DNA of 64,000 nucleotides from positions 4,402,001 through 4,466,000 of the forward strand of contig NC_018581.1 in the NCBI RefSeq assembly GCF_000143885.2, read 5' to 3'. Both the position numbers and the translations under genes were made by a program. This document shows, piece after piece, positions 27,760 through 37,351 of this stretch (its first letter is position 1; every line of letters begins with the position of its first letter). This DNA is from Gordonia sp. KTR9 (GTDB lineage: Bacteria; Actinomycetota; Actinomycetes; Mycobacteriales; Mycobacteriaceae). The notes below the pieces were generated by a model. The model ran no database searches. It was given only the letters and a program-made list of their open reading frames with translations, and had not been told where the DNA came from.

Positions 27760-29678
27760 CAGATCGGCAACCTCTTCAGGACATCCCCGGCGGCCGCCGC
27801 GGGCTTGCCCGGGACGACCACCCACACCACCGACCGCGCATGGTCGCCGTCGTCGAACGTGAGGATCGCCTGACCCTGCTCGCGTTGCTTGTCCGACAGG
27901 TACAACGTGCCGGTGTGTCCCTGCGCCGTCGTGTAGTCGACGCCGCGGAGGTCGTAGGCGGTCACCTTCGCCGACGCGACGGCCTCCTCCGGGGTGTCGT
28001 AGGCGTCGACGATCACCTGATACGCGGCCACCTCCGGACCGGACGGTCCAGCACTGCCGGCTCCGGTCGTGGTGTCGGCGTCCCTGGTGCACGAGACGGT
28101 GCGCTTGCTCGACGAGAAGGCGAGGTCGCCGTCCTCACCCCAGCAGCGCATCGCGTCGAAACCGTTGGTGCTCAACGGTGTCGCCGGGATCAGGTCGTGG
28201 TACAGGTCGGCGATCGGTTGCAGATGCCCCCACGTCATGAACACGTCAACCTGCTCGGAGTTCCGCGAGAAGTCCGACATCCGGCCGTCGTCGTGCGCGG
28301 CGACCTGATAGGTGTAGCTGCCGGGCACCGGCCGGGGCGCGGTGAACTCGGTGGCCGGCCCGGAGTAGATCACGGTGTCGTTCTGGGTGACCACGTAGCC
28401 GGTGGCGCCGGCCACGTGGTTCCAGCTCAGTTCGACGGCGGCGGTGGTGACCTCCGCATCCGGTGGGTCCGGGGTGTCGAGCGCGGTGGCCGACATACGC
28501 ACGAGACCGATTCCGGCGCCCAGGATTCCGGCGACGAGCATCGCCACGATCCCGATCACGATCAGGCTTCGTGGCCGACGGACCGGATTCGGTTGCGTCG
28601 CATCGTCGTCGGACGGCCACGCCGGCGGGGGTTCCGGCGCGACCCCGGACGGCGGCGCGTGCAGCGCCCCGCCCGGGCCGGGGTCGGAGATCGCCGGGCG
28701 AACACCCACATCGACGCCGGTTCCGGCGTACCCCGACCCGGCCGGGGGGTCGTCATCCGGACCCCGGGTCGCGGAGGCCTCCGGCGGATGGGGCTGCACC
28801 ACAGGGCCGATGAGCGTCGCACGGGAGTCGAATACGTCGGCCAGCGCGGCCGCGAACTCCCCGGCCGTCGGGTGACGGCGACCCGGCTCCTTGGCGATCG
28901 CCCGGGCGAGCACCCGGTCGACGGCCGCGGGCAGCGCCCGATTGCGCGCGCTGGCGGACGGAGGTTCGTGGTGCATGTGCGCGGTCATCAGCCCGTGCAG
29001 CGACGGTGAGTCGAAAGGCGGTGCACCGGTCAGCAATTCATAGGCGGTGGCGGCCAGGGAGTAGATGTCGCTCCGGCCGTCGACGCGCAGCCCCTCGATC
29101 TGTTCCGGCGAGGCGTAACGCATGGTGCCGATCGTGATGCCGGTACCGGTCAGGTGGGTGACCTCGTCGAGGACCTGCGCGATGCCGAAGTCGGTGAGCT
29201 TGATGGCCTCTGGGCCGCCGACGCCGCCGTCGTCTCCTGCCTCGCCCGGCGTGATCAGGATGTTGGCCGGTTTGATGTCACGGTGCATGACCCCGCGGCG
29301 GTGCGCCGCATCCAGACCCGCCGCCGCTCCGGCGATGATCGTGCACGCGAGCCCGGGGTCGAGGGGGGACTCCCGGGCGAGCATGCGAGCGGCGTCGGTA
29401 CCCGGCACGTATTCCATCGCGATCCACAGCAGACCCTCGAACACGCCACGGTCGTAGACGGCGACGATGTTGGGATGATGCAGGGGCGCCACGATGTCGG
29501 CCTCGCGTTCGAAACGCGCGCGGAAGACCGGATCGGTGGCGTGTACGGACCGGAGAACCTTGAGGGCGTCGGCGCGCGGCAACCGGGGGTGGGCGACCTG
29601 GTAGACCTCACCCATACCGCCGCGTCCGAGCACGCCGAGGACGCGGTACCCCGCTATCAGGTCCCCTACCTGGTACAT
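27759..29678 (-). CDS. Transmembrane serine/threonine protein kinase (PknB-like)
   Basis: A 639-residue Hanks-type kinase. The catalytic domain (residues about 10-275) has the P-loop GRGGMGEVY, the ATP-binding lysine in ALKVLR, HRDIKPANIL, the DFG motif in LTDFGIA, and YASPEQIEG in the activation segment. A Pro/Gly/Asp-rich linker leads to one membrane helix (residues about 371-395) and an exported fibronectin-III-like domain (VELSWNHVAGATGYVVTQND) with a cysteine-containing C-terminal unit. It lacks the PASTA repeats of PknB, so it is unlikely to sense muropeptides in that way. It heads an operon with the ectodomain-like gene downstream. Confidence 0.93.
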   Translation of the reverse strand: MYQVGDLIAGYRVLGVLGRGGMGEVYQVAHPRLPRADALKVLRSVHATDPVFRARFEREADIVAPLHHPNIVAVYDRGVFEGLLWIAMEYVPGTDAARMLARESPLDPGLACTIIAGAAAGLDAAHRRGVMHRDIKPANILITPGEAGDDGGVGGPEAIKLTDFGIAQVLDEVTHLTGTGITIGTMRYASPEQIEGLRVDGRSDIYSLAATAYELLTGAPPFDSPSLHGLMTAHMHHEPPSASARNRALPAAVDRVLARAIAKEPGRRHPTAGEFAAALADVFDSRATLIGPVVQPHPPEASATRGPDDDPPAGSGYAGTGVDVGVRPAISDPGPGGALHAPPSGVAPEPPPAWPSDDDATQPNPVRRPRSLIVIGIVAMLVAGILGAGIGLVRMSATALDTPDPPDAEVTTAAVELSWNHVAGATGYVVTQNDTVIYSGPATEFTAPRPVPGSYTYQVAAHDDGRMSDFSRNSEQVDVFMTWGHLQPIADLYHDLIPATPLSTNGFDAMRCWGEDGDLAFSSSKRTVSCTRDADTTTGAGSAGPSGPEVAAYQVIVDAYDTPEEAVASAKVTAYDLRGVDYTTAQGHTGTLYLSDKQREQGQAILTFDDGDHARSVVWVVVPGKPAAAAGDVLKRLPI

Positions 29679-29783
29679 GACGTCCTCACCGATCCGTGTG
29701 CGGTGTTTGTGCTGGGCACGAATGGTACCGAGTGTGGCGAAACGCGGTGGACGACGCCGCCCCGGACTCTACGATCGGCGACG

Positions 29784-30356
29784 ATGGACACCACCGAGAC
29801 ACCGACTCCACCGATCACCGCATCCACGCCGGCAGAGCTCACCCCAGCACAGTTCACGGCAGCCGAACTCGACGAGGCGTTCGCACAGTTCCAGCGCACG
29901 GTCGCCGAGATCGCCGTCAGCCGGGACTGGGATCGCTACGCCGAGCTGTTCACCGACGACGCCGACTACATCGAACACGCGCTCGGCACCATGCGCGGCC
30001 GCGAGGAGATCCGGGCCTGGATCTGGCGCACCATGACCTCCTTTCCCGGCAGCCACATGACCGGTTTCCCGTCGCTGTGGCATGTGGTCGACGCCCCGAC
30101 CGGCCGGGTCATCTGCGAAGTCGACAACCCGATGCGCGATCCCGGTGACTCGACCCACATCACAGCCACCAACATCACCATCCTCACCTACGCCGGTGAG
30201 GGGCGCTGGAGCTGTGAGGAAGACGTGTACAACCCGATGGAGTTCGGGCGGGCGGCGATGCGCTGGTGTGAGAAAGCGCGCGAACTGGGCACCATCGACG
30301 AATCCGCAGCGGCCTGGATGGAGACCACCGGCGCCATGTTCGCCTCGCGGCGCTGA
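29784..30356 (+). CDS. NTF2-like / SnoaL-fold protein
   Basis: A 190-residue protein with the cone-shaped alpha+beta-barrel signature of the NTF2-like superfamily: FQRTVAEIAVSRDWDRYAEL, then FTDDADYIEHALGTMRGREE and WIWRTMTSFPGSHM. Members include ketosteroid isomerases, dehydratases and non-catalytic binding proteins, so no reaction can be assigned. The N-terminal 30 residues are Thr/Pro-rich. A TACGAT box at 29770-29775 sits eight bases before the ATG, consistent with a leaderless mRNA. It is divergent from the kinase gene. Confidence 0.8.
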   Translation: MDTTETPTPPITASTPAELTPAQFTAAELDEAFAQFQRTVAEIAVSRDWDRYAELFTDDADYIEHALGTMRGREEIRAWIWRTMTSFPGSHMTGFPSLWHVVDAPTGRVICEVDNPMRDPGDSTHITATNITILTYAGEGRWSCEEDVYNPMEFGRAAMRWCEKARELGTIDESAAAWMETTGAMFASRR

Positions 30357-30721
30357 CCCCCGCCGAGCTGGCCGGATTCGGCTTCACCGGTCCGGGCTCC
30401 GGAGGTGACGGATGACACCCCGGCGGTCGGTAACGGTTCACCGGTGCTGCGACGACACCCTCACGACGGACTTGGGACACCGGTGAGCGTGCCGTACGCT
30501 AGGACTTTGACCATCGGCGTCGGGGGCCGTGGCACCATCCCACCCGGCTCACCCACGGTCCGGCGGGTACCGCACACCCCCGCCGGGGCGGCGAGTACCA
30601 CCGGCGACGTCGGGAACCACGACTGTGGCAGCCGGCCGCGCACGCGGACCGACCCACGACGACATACAGACGACGACACACGCACGATGACATACGCGGA
30701 CACCGTTCGGAGGACATCTAT
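30357..30721 (+). promoter_or_regulatory. Promoter and long leader of the desaturase operon
   Basis: No gene is supported in these 365 bases. TACGCT (30494-30499) is a plausible -10; transcription from there would give a leader of about 215 nt ending in the strong GGAGG just before the ATG at 30722. I see no recognisable riboswitch. Confidence 0.35.
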
Positions 30722-31714
30722 ATGGCACGCGAGCTGACGCAACTCGAGCTTCTCAAGGAGCTGGCCCCGGTTGCCGAGGACAACGTCAACCGTCACCTCA
30801 AGATCGCCAAGGACTGGAACCCCCACGATTACGTGCCGTGGGACGAGGGCCGCAACTTCGCCGCCCTCGGTGGCGTCGACTACGACCCCGAGCAGTCGCA
30901 GCTCGACGAGGTCGCCAAGGCCGCGATGATCACGAACCTCCTCACCGAGGACAACCTGCCGTCGTACCACCGAGTCATCGCCGACAACTTCTCCATCGAC
31001 TCCGCGTGGGGACACTGGGTCGGTCGCTGGACCGCCGAGGAGAACCGCCACGGCATCGTCATGCGCGACTACCTCGTGGTCACCCGCGGTGTCGATCCCG
31101 TCGCCCTCGAAGAGGCGCGGATGATCCACATGACCAACGGTTACGACCCGATGCTGGCCGCCGCCGGGCGCGTGGACGAGCTCGAAGAGCACGCCGACGA
31201 ACTGGGCATCCTGCACTCCGTGGCCTACGTGACCTTCCAGGAACTCGCGACCCGCGTCAGCCACCGCAACACCGGCAAGGCCTGCAACGACCCGATCGCC
31301 GACAAGATGCTCCAGCGCATCGCGGCCGACGAGAACCTGCACATGATCTTCTATCGCAACATCTGCGGTGCGGGCTTCGACATCTCCCCCGACCAGACGC
31401 TGCGTGCGGTCACCGACATCGTGACCAACTTCCAGATGCCCGGCGCCGGTATGCCCAACTTCCGTCGCCACGGCGTGCTCATGGCCAAGCACGGCATCTA
31501 CGACCTGCGCCAGCACCTCGAAGAGGTCGTCATGCCGGTCCTGCGCAAGTGGAACGTCTTCGAGCGCGATGACTTCACCAGCGAGGGCGAGAAGACCCGC
31601 GAGGAGCTCGCCGCCTTCCTCGAGCAGCTCGAGAAGGACACCATCCGCTTCGAGGAGATGCGCGACCGTTCGCTCGCCCGCGAGGCCAAGAAGCGGGAGC
31701 AGCAGGCATCCTGA
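30722..31714 (+). CDS. desA: Acyl-[acyl-carrier-protein] desaturase, DesA type
   Basis: Soluble diiron enzyme expected to insert a double bond into an acyl chain on ACP, feeding unsaturated fatty-acid or mycolic-acid synthesis. It has 330 residues, close to M. tuberculosis DesA1 (Rv0824c). The iron ligands are visible in two E/D-E-x-x-H motifs: TAEENRHGIVM and ADENLHMIFY. GGAGG lies before the ATG. The dusB reading frame begins at the stop codon, as in the M. tuberculosis Rv0824c-Rv0823c-Rv0822c order, so these genes probably share a transcript. Confidence 0.93.
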   Translation: MARELTQLELLKELAPVAEDNVNRHLKIAKDWNPHDYVPWDEGRNFAALGGVDYDPEQSQLDEVAKAAMITNLLTEDNLPSYHRVIADNFSIDSAWGHWVGRWTAEENRHGIVMRDYLVVTRGVDPVALEEARMIHMTNGYDPMLAAAGRVDELEEHADELGILHSVAYVTFQELATRVSHRNTGKACNDPIADKMLQRIAADENLHMIFYRNICGAGFDISPDQTLRAVTDIVTNFQMPGAGMPNFRRHGVLMAKHGIYDLRQHLEEVVMPVLRKWNVFERDDFTSEGEKTREELAAFLEQLEKDTIRFEEMRDRSLAREAKKREQQAS

Positions 31715-32904
31715 GCACCACCCTCTCGACGCACCCGGCGCCTTCGACCACCGAAGGCGCCGGTTCTGCGCTGCGCATCGGCTCGATCGAGCTGGCCAGC
31801 CCGGTCGTGCTCGCCCCCATGGCCGGTGTCACGAACGTCGCGTTCCGGACGCTGTGCCGTGAACTCGAACTCGCACGCACCGGCACCGTCTCCGGGTTGT
31901 ACGTCTGCGAGATGGTGACGGCTCGCGCACTCGTCGAGCGGCACCCGGTCACGATGCACATGACGACCTTCGGACCCGACGAGAATCCTCGGTCGATGCA
32001 GCTCTACACCGTCGACCCGGAGTACACGTACCAGGCCGCGAAGATGATCGTCGACGAGAACCTCGCCGATCACATCGACATGAACTTCGGCTGCCCGGTC
32101 CCCAAGGTGACGCGCAAGGGCGGCGGTTCGGCGATCCCGTACAAGCGCACCCTGTTCCGCAAGATCGTCGCCGCGGCCGTCCGCGCCACCGAGGGCACCG
32201 ACATCCCGGTGACGGTGAAGTTCCGCATCGGCATCGACGACGAGCACCGCACCCACCTCGACGCCGGCCGGATCGCCGCGGAGGAGGGCGCGGCCGCCGT
32301 GGCCCTCCATGCGCGCACCGCGTCGCAGCGCTATTCCGGCGAGGCCGACTGGGACGAGATCGCCCGGCTCAAGGAGCACGTGACCTCGGTGCCCGTGCTC
32401 GGCAACGGCGACATCTTCGAACCCGCCGATGCGGTCGCGATGATGAACCAGACGGGCTGCGACGGTGTGGTCGTCGGCCGCGGCTGCCTCGGCCGTCCCT
32501 GGTTGTTCGCCGAACTCGCGGCCGAGCTCGGTGGTTTCGCGGCCCCCACGCCGCCGAACCTGGGCGAGGTCGCCGACATCATGGTCCGGCACTGCCAACT
32601 CCTGGTCGATCACCACGGTGAGATGAAGGGCTGCCGCGAGATCCGCAAGCATGTCGCCTGGTACCTGCGCGGCTTCCCGGCAGGTTCGGAGATCCGCCGG
32701 CGGATGGCGCTGGTCGGCAGCGTCGACGAGCTGCGTGAGCTGCTCGCCGAGTTGCCCGCCGACGCCCCCTTCCCGTCCGACGGCCACGGCCCGCGCGGTA
32801 GGCAGGGTTCGCCGGCCAAGGTCGCACTGCCGGACGGGTGGCTCGACGATCCGGACGAGGACGTCATCCCGGCCGGCGCCGAGATCATGCACTCCGGCGG
32901 TTGA
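31711..32904 (+). CDS. dusB: tRNA-dihydrouridine synthase DusB
   Basis: FMN enzyme reducing uridine to dihydrouridine in tRNA. The core has APMAGVTNVAFRTLC at the FMN site, the catalytic cysteine in NFGCPVPKVTRKGGG, TVKFRIGIDDEH, and GNGDIFEPADA. The family N-terminus (LRIGSIELASPVVLAPMAG) is encoded upstream of the first ATG (31807) without any in-frame stop, so the real start must lie earlier. The best candidate is a CTG at 31711 overlapping the desaturase stop, giving 397 residues, the usual length; an ATG start would cut the first strand of the barrel. Gene order matches M. tuberculosis Rv0823c. Confidence 0.9.
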   Translation: MSTTLSTHPAPSTTEGAGSALRIGSIELASPVVLAPMAGVTNVAFRTLCRELELARTGTVSGLYVCEMVTARALVERHPVTMHMTTFGPDENPRSMQLYTVDPEYTYQAAKMIVDENLADHIDMNFGCPVPKVTRKGGGSAIPYKRTLFRKIVAAAVRATEGTDIPVTVKFRIGIDDEHRTHLDAGRIAAEEGAAAVALHARTASQRYSGEADWDEIARLKEHVTSVPVLGNGDIFEPADAVAMMNQTGCDGVVVGRGCLGRPWLFAELAAELGGFAAPTPPNLGEVADIMVRHCQLLVDHHGEMKGCREIRKHVAWYLRGFPAGSEIRRRMALVGSVDELRELLAELPADAPFPSDGHGPRGRQGSPAKVALPDGWLDDPDEDVIPAGAEIMHSGG

Positions 32905-33080
32905 ACCGAACTGCGAAAACCGTCACAACCGGCGCCTGGCTGAGACCCATTCTCAGGTGCAATCAGTACTATTGCGCGGAGGTCCCGGCCGCCGGGGCCT
33001 CACATCTGTGCGCACCGCGCTGGTCGAGCCCCGATCTGCGGTGACTTGCGAACCAGACCACGGGGCATGAGGAACGTGCA

Positions 33081-35336
33081 TTGAGTCGTAGGACACCGGG
33101 CCCGGACGACCCCGAGGCGGGCGACGCCGATCGCTCTCGTCGTGGCCGTCGCGCCGGACGCTCCCGCGACGACTCCGTCCCGGCGCCGGGTCAGGACGCG
33201 ACCGGCCCCGCCGATCCCGGTACTCAGCCGCCCGCACACCCCAGCCTCCGCGAGCCCCGCTCGGCGGATCGTTTCGTCCGCGGACGAACGCGGCTCACGG
33301 TCCGCCAGCTCATGGAGCAGATGAACGCGGAGGAGTCGGCACCCGCCGAGCCGCCCGCGGGCCCCGGCCGGCCCGGCACCCGCCGCGCGATGCCGCCACG
33401 TCCGGAGTCACGGACGCCCGAGACCCCGCCGTCGACCCGCGGACGGTCCCGCCGCCTCGGCCAGCCGTTCGGTTCGGGCGCCGAGTCCCCGCCGGCTCCG
33501 CCCGGTCGCGCGCCGGCCAGCCCGCAACCGGCACCCGACGACCGCCCCACCACGGTCCACCGCTTCGACAACGACGTCACCCAGAAGATCCCGACCGTCG
33601 GCGACTCCGCACCGGACCTGTCCGACCGCGCGACCGCGAAGCGGGCCATCGAGGAATCCCGTGCCCAGGAGCCGGTCGCCGGGCCTTCGGCCGGCGCCCC
33701 GGCCGTGCAGCCGCCGCTCGAGCGCACTCCCGACCTCACCGGCCCCCTCGCCCTGCGTTCGGCGCCCCGACGCCATCCCGGGCGCGACGAGGACCGCCCG
33801 GGCGCGATGCTCCGCAAAACCGCCGCGACCGGACGGATCCTGGTCGCCATCGCGTGCGTGCTCGCCCTCGTCGGCACCGGATTCGTCTGGGGCTACCTGC
33901 AGTCGTGGAACGGCAACTGGCGCAATGTCACCGCCGTCGACCCCGACGACCAGAACATCCGCAACAAAGACGCCCAGTACGGCGACGAGACCTATCTGAT
34001 CGTCGGAACCGACACCCGTGGCGGACAGAACGCCAAGGTCGGCGCCGGCACCACCGCCGACGCCGAGGGCGCCCGTTCGGACACCGTGATCCTGGTCAAC
34101 ATCCCGGCCAACCGCGGCCGCGTCGTCGCGGTGTCGTTCCCGCGTGACCTGCAGGTGGACCAGCCGGCGTGCAATGCGTGGGACAACGAGACCGGCCAGT
34201 ACGGCGCCGAGATGCCGCCCCAGAGCGGCGTCAAGCTCAACAGTGTCTACTTCTACGGCGGTCCGCAGTGCCTCGTCCGCGTGATCACCGCGATGAGTGG
34301 CCTCAACATCAATCACTTCATCGGGATGGACTTCTACGGTTTCGAGAAGGTCGTCCGCGCGATCGGCGGCGTCGAGGTCTGTTCGACGGTCCCGCTCTAC
34401 GACTACGAGATCGGGCAGATCCTGCGCAAGCCCGGCAAGCAAAAGCTCACCGGTCGCCGCGCCCTGAACTACGTGCGCGCCCGCAACATCGCCTCGGAGG
34501 GCAACGGCGACTACGGCCGGATCAAACGTCAGCAGTTGTTCATGTCGTCCCTGCTGCGGTCGAGCCTGTCGGGCAATGTCCTGTCGAACCCCAACAAGCT
34601 CAACGGGATCGTCAACACCTTCATCGAATACAGCTACGTCGACGGAGTCGACACCCAGTCGCTGATCAGCCTGGCCGAATCGATGCAGGGCATCGAGGCC
34701 GGACGCGTCTCGTTCCTGACGATCCCGACCTCGGGTACGTCCACCGACGGGGCCAACAACGAGATCCCGCGCACCAGCGACATCGACGCGATCTTCGACG
34801 CCATCATCGACGACCTGCCCCTGCCGGGCGAGCAGGCACGCAAGAAGCCGCCGTCGTCGTCGAGGGCTCCCTCGAGTTCGGACGCGCCGAGCACGAACGC
34901 CGACGCCGGAACTCCCGGGCCCGTCACCGCCACGGCACAGAATCCCGGCAACGTGGGCGTCCGGGTGCTCAACGGCACCGATCAGACCGGTCTCGCCACC
35001 GAGGTGTCCGAACAACTCACCCCGTACGGCTTCGACGTCCGCGGTGTCGCCGACGCCTCGGAGAACCGCGACGACACCGTGGTGCGCTACGGGCCGGGGC
35101 AGCGCGACGCCGCCGCGACCCTCGCCGAGATGTTCCCCAACGCGAGCATCCAGCTCGACCGAACGGTCAAATCGGGCGTCGAGCTCATCGTCGGTGCGGA
35201 TTTCGCCGGCACCCTCGGGTCCGTGCCGGCCTCCGGGGCGACGCTGACCGCGAATCAGCTCGCACCCGCCGAGAACACCGGCAATCTGCCCAACGACCTG
35301 GCGATCACCAACGCGGGTGACACCACCTGCACGTGA
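33081..35336 (+). CDS. LytR-CpsA-Psr (LCP) cell-wall glycopolymer ligase
   Basis: A 751-residue protein expected to attach arabinogalactan or another glycopolymer to peptidoglycan outside the membrane. A disordered Pro/Arg-rich cytoplasmic part of about 250 residues precedes one membrane helix (RILVAIACVLALVGTGFVWG). The LCP domain follows from about residue 303 (TYLIVGTDTRGG, ARSDTVILVNI, VSFPRDLQV, then LTGRRALNYVRARN), and a LytR_C domain starts near 624 (VGVRVLNGTDQTGLATEV). The start is a TTG at 33081 with GAGGA upstream. It corresponds to Rv0822c in the conserved block. The cytoplasmic tail may be a kinase or regulator target. Confidence 0.93.
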   Translation: MSRRTPGPDDPEAGDADRSRRGRRAGRSRDDSVPAPGQDATGPADPGTQPPAHPSLREPRSADRFVRGRTRLTVRQLMEQMNAEESAPAEPPAGPGRPGTRRAMPPRPESRTPETPPSTRGRSRRLGQPFGSGAESPPAPPGRAPASPQPAPDDRPTTVHRFDNDVTQKIPTVGDSAPDLSDRATAKRAIEESRAQEPVAGPSAGAPAVQPPLERTPDLTGPLALRSAPRRHPGRDEDRPGAMLRKTAATGRILVAIACVLALVGTGFVWGYLQSWNGNWRNVTAVDPDDQNIRNKDAQYGDETYLIVGTDTRGGQNAKVGAGTTADAEGARSDTVILVNIPANRGRVVAVSFPRDLQVDQPACNAWDNETGQYGAEMPPQSGVKLNSVYFYGGPQCLVRVITAMSGLNINHFIGMDFYGFEKVVRAIGGVEVCSTVPLYDYEIGQILRKPGKQKLTGRRALNYVRARNIASEGNGDYGRIKRQQLFMSSLLRSSLSGNVLSNPNKLNGIVNTFIEYSYVDGVDTQSLISLAESMQGIEAGRVSFLTIPTSGTSTDGANNEIPRTSDIDAIFDAIIDDLPLPGEQARKKPPSSSRAPSSSDAPSTNADAGTPGPVTATAQNPGNVGVRVLNGTDQTGLATEVSEQLTPYGFDVRGVADASENRDDTVVRYGPGQRDAAATLAEMFPNASIQLDRTVKSGVELIVGADFAGTLGSVPASGATLTANQLAPAENTGNLPNDLAITNAGDTTCT

Positions 35337-35382
35337 TCGGCGAACGTCCGCGACCGTCCGGGTGGACGGATCTGCACCCGAC

Positions 35383-35404
35383 GTTCACTGTGCGTTCATC
35401 GGTC
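35383..35404 (+). promoter_or_regulatory. PHO-box-like direct repeat before phoU
   Basis: GTTCACTGTGC is followed by GTTCATCGGTC, two 11-bp units beginning GTTCA, like actinobacterial PhoP/RegX3 boxes. They lie 28 bases upstream of the TATCCT -10 (35432-35437), the right place for an activator of the leaderless phoU promoter. Confidence 0.6.
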
Positions 35405-35443
35405 GGAGTCGGAGTCGTGTGATCACGCACGTATCCTGGGATC

Positions 35444-36106
35444 ATGCGTACCGCCTACCAAGAGCAACTCGAGGCGCTGACCTCGGTACTGGGTGAGATG
35501 TGCGAGCTCGCCGGCACTGCGATGGCGCGCGCCACGCAGGCCCTGCTGCAGGCCGATCTCGCCGTCGCCGAAGAGGTCATCGGGGACACCGACCGGATGA
35601 GCCGGCTGACGGCTCGCGCCGAGGAACAGTCCTTCGCGCTTCTCGCGCTGCAGGCCCCGGTCGCCGGCGACCTGCGCGGAGTCGTGAGTGGATTCCAGAT
35701 CGTCGCCGACGCCGACCGCATGGGTGCGCTGGCCCTGCACGTCGCGAAGGTCGCACGTCGTCGCCACCCTGCGAAGGCCCTCCCCGAAGAGGTCAACGGC
35801 TACTTCGCCGAGATGGGCCGCTTGGCGGTGACCCTGGCGAAGAACGCGCACGAGGTCCTGGTGACCAGCGACCCGCAGGCCGCGCTCCGCCTCCAGGAGG
35901 ACGACGACGCGATGGACGACCTCCATCGCCACCTGTTCACAGTGCTCATGGACCGCGAATGGAAGCACGGCGTCGCCGCCGCGGTGGACGTGACACTGCT
36001 CGGCCGGTACTACGAGCGGTTCGCCGACCATGCGGTGCTGATCGGACGCCGCGTGGTGTTCACCGCGACCGGCAAGACCCCGGAGCAGTTCCAGACCCTT
36101 GGGTGA
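35444..36106 (+). CDS. phoU: Phosphate-specific transport regulator PhoU/PhoY
   Basis: A 220-residue all-helical regulator that couples the Pst transporter to the phosphate-sensing histidine kinase and represses the Pho response when phosphate is plentiful. It has two PhoU repeats with the metal-binding E/DxxxD-type motifs ([20 protein letters not shown] in the first, [20 protein letters not shown] in the second). A TATCCT -10 lies six bases before the ATG, so it is probably leaderless, and a PHO box sits upstream. It faces pstB convergently, as phoY2 and phoT do in M. tuberculosis. Followed by an intrinsic terminator. Confidence 0.95.
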   Translation: MRTAYQEQLEALTSVLGEMCELAGTAMARATQALLQADLAVAEEVIGDTDRMSRLTARAEEQSFALLALQAPVAGDLRGVVSGFQIVADADRMGALALHVAKVARRRHPAKALPEEVNGYFAEMGRLAVTLAKNAHEVLVTSDPQAALRLQEDDDAMDDLHRHLFTVLMDREWKHGVAAAVDVTLLGRYYERFADHAVLIGRRVVFTATGKTPEQFQTLG

Positions 36107-36147
36107 TTTCCCTCGCTGGCGCTGATCGCCGAGCGGAGGACCACACG

Positions 36148-36194
36148 AAAGAGGCCGAGAATTCAGTTTCGCACACTGAACTCGGCCTCTTTTT
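36148..36194 (+). terminator. Rho-independent terminator after phoU
   Basis: AAAGAGGCCGAG pairs with CTCGGCCTCTTT, extended by TTCAGT/ACTGAA across a two-base bulge, and the right arm runs into TTTTT. Stem, small loop and T-run are those of a classical intrinsic terminator for phoU. Confidence 0.85.
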
Positions 36195-36272
36195 CATGTC
36201 CGTGAAGATCTGTGCCCGGACCGAGTCCTGCGAGATTTCAGTTGCGTCCAGCTCGTCGTTAGGGTGGCGGAC

Positions 36273-36422
36273 ATGGCCCAGCACTATCCGACCGAGCCCG
36301 ATTTCAATGCGGTGACCGACGAGGACGCAGAGGCTGCCGCCCATCGACGCAAGATACTCACCTACCTGGGTGTGACCGCGTCACTGGTCGCCATGCTGGC
36401 GATCCTGGTGCTCAACATGTGA
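36273..36422 (+). CDS. 49-residue single-pass membrane protein
   Basis: A short open frame encoding an acidic N-terminal half (YPTEPDFNAVTDEDAEAAAH), the basic patch RRK and one C-terminal membrane helix (LGVTASLVAMLAILVLNM), ending at TGA 36420-36422. It has its own promoter: TAGGGT at 36260-36265, seven bases before the ATG, so leaderless. It lies between terminators, separated from phoU and from convergent pstB. I do not recognise the family; position next to the Pst genes is suggestive only. Confidence 0.6.
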   Translation: MAQHYPTEPDFNAVTDEDAEAAAHRRKILTYLGVTASLVAMLAILVLNM

Positions 36423-36478
36423 CTCCGCGGCTCGTCGACAGCCGGACCCCGCCGCACCCACCATCCGCCGACACGACG

Positions 36479-36509
36479 AGGCCCGCTCCCCGGACGGGTG
36501 AGCGGGCCT
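36479..36509. terminator. Hairpin between the small membrane gene and pstB
   Basis: A perfect 10-bp stem AGGCCCGCTC/GAGCGGGCCT with an 11-nt loop lies between two convergent genes. It lacks a T-run, so it is probably a bidirectional, factor-assisted terminator or mRNA end stabiliser. Confidence 0.6.
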
Positions 36510-36528
36510 GGTCGGTGTCGCGGTCGGC

Positions 36529-37305
36529 TCAGCCGAAGCGGCCCGAGATGTAGTCCTCGGTTTCCTTCTTCGTCGGGTTCGAGAACATCGTCTCGGTGTC
36601 GTTGATCTCGACGAGCTGACCGGGCTGGCCGACCGCCTCGAGATTGAAGAACGCGGTCTGGTCGCTGACGCGGGCCGCCTGCTGCATGTTGTGGGTCACG
36701 ATGACGATGGTGTACTCCTTCTTGAGTTCACCCATCAGATCCTCGATGGCCAGTGTGGAGATCGGGTCCAGCGCCGAGCACGGCTCGTCCATGAGCAGGA
36801 CGTCGGGCGAGACCGCGATCGCGCGGGCGATGCACAGACGCTGCTGCTGGCCGCCCGACAGGCCGCCACCGGGCTTGTCCAGACGGTCCTTGACCTCTTC
36901 CCAGAGGTTGGCGCCGCGGAGACTCTTCTCCGCGACGTCGTCGAGCTCTGACCGGTTGCGTACACCCTGCAGGCGGAGGCCGGCGACAACGTTGTCGCGG
37001 ATCGACATCGTCGGGAACGGGTTCGGCCGCTGGAACACCATGCCGATGGTCGCGCGCACGCTCACCGGGTCCACGGACTTGCCGTAGATGTCCTCGCCGT
37101 CGAGCAGGACGCTCCCCTTGGCGTAGGCGCCGGGGGTCACCTCGTGCATGCGGTTGAGGGTTCGCAGCACCGTCGACTTGCCACAGCCCGACGGGCCGAT
37201 GAAGGCGGTGATGCACCGCGGCGGGACCTCGAGGGTGACGTCCTTGACCGCGTGGAAATCGCCGTAGTAGATGTTCAGGTCTTTGATGTCGAGGCGCTTG
37301 GCCAT
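36529..37305 (-). CDS. pstB: Phosphate ABC transporter ATP-binding protein PstB
   Basis: Energises phosphate import through PstC/PstA. The 258-residue ATPase has Walker [11 protein letters not shown]-loop FQRPNPFPT, signature [14 protein letters not shown], Walker [13 protein letters not shown] and the switch histidine in IVTHNMQQ. The ATG at 37305 gives the family's [19 protein letters not shown] start; a longer upstream frame is Pro/Arg-rich and non-coding. Last gene of pstSCAB. It is the phoT equivalent that in M. tuberculosis lies beside mshD; here 15 kb of other genes intervene. Confidence 0.96.
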   Translation of the reverse strand: MAKRLDIKDLNIYYGDFHAVKDVTLEVPPRCITAFIGPSGCGKSTVLRTLNRMHEVTPGAYAKGSVLLDGEDIYGKSVDPVSVRATIGMVFQRPNPFPTMSIRDNVVAGLRLQGVRNRSELDDVAEKSLRGANLWEEVKDRLDKPGGGLSGGQQQRLCIARAIAVSPDVLLMDEPCSALDPISTLAIEDLMGELKKEYTIVIVTHNMQQAARVSDQTAFFNLEAVGQPGQLVEINDTETMFSNPTKKETEDYISGRFG

Positions 37306-37351
37306 GGCATTGGTCCGTTCTGGAAAAAGATGACCCGAGATGGGTGGGAGG

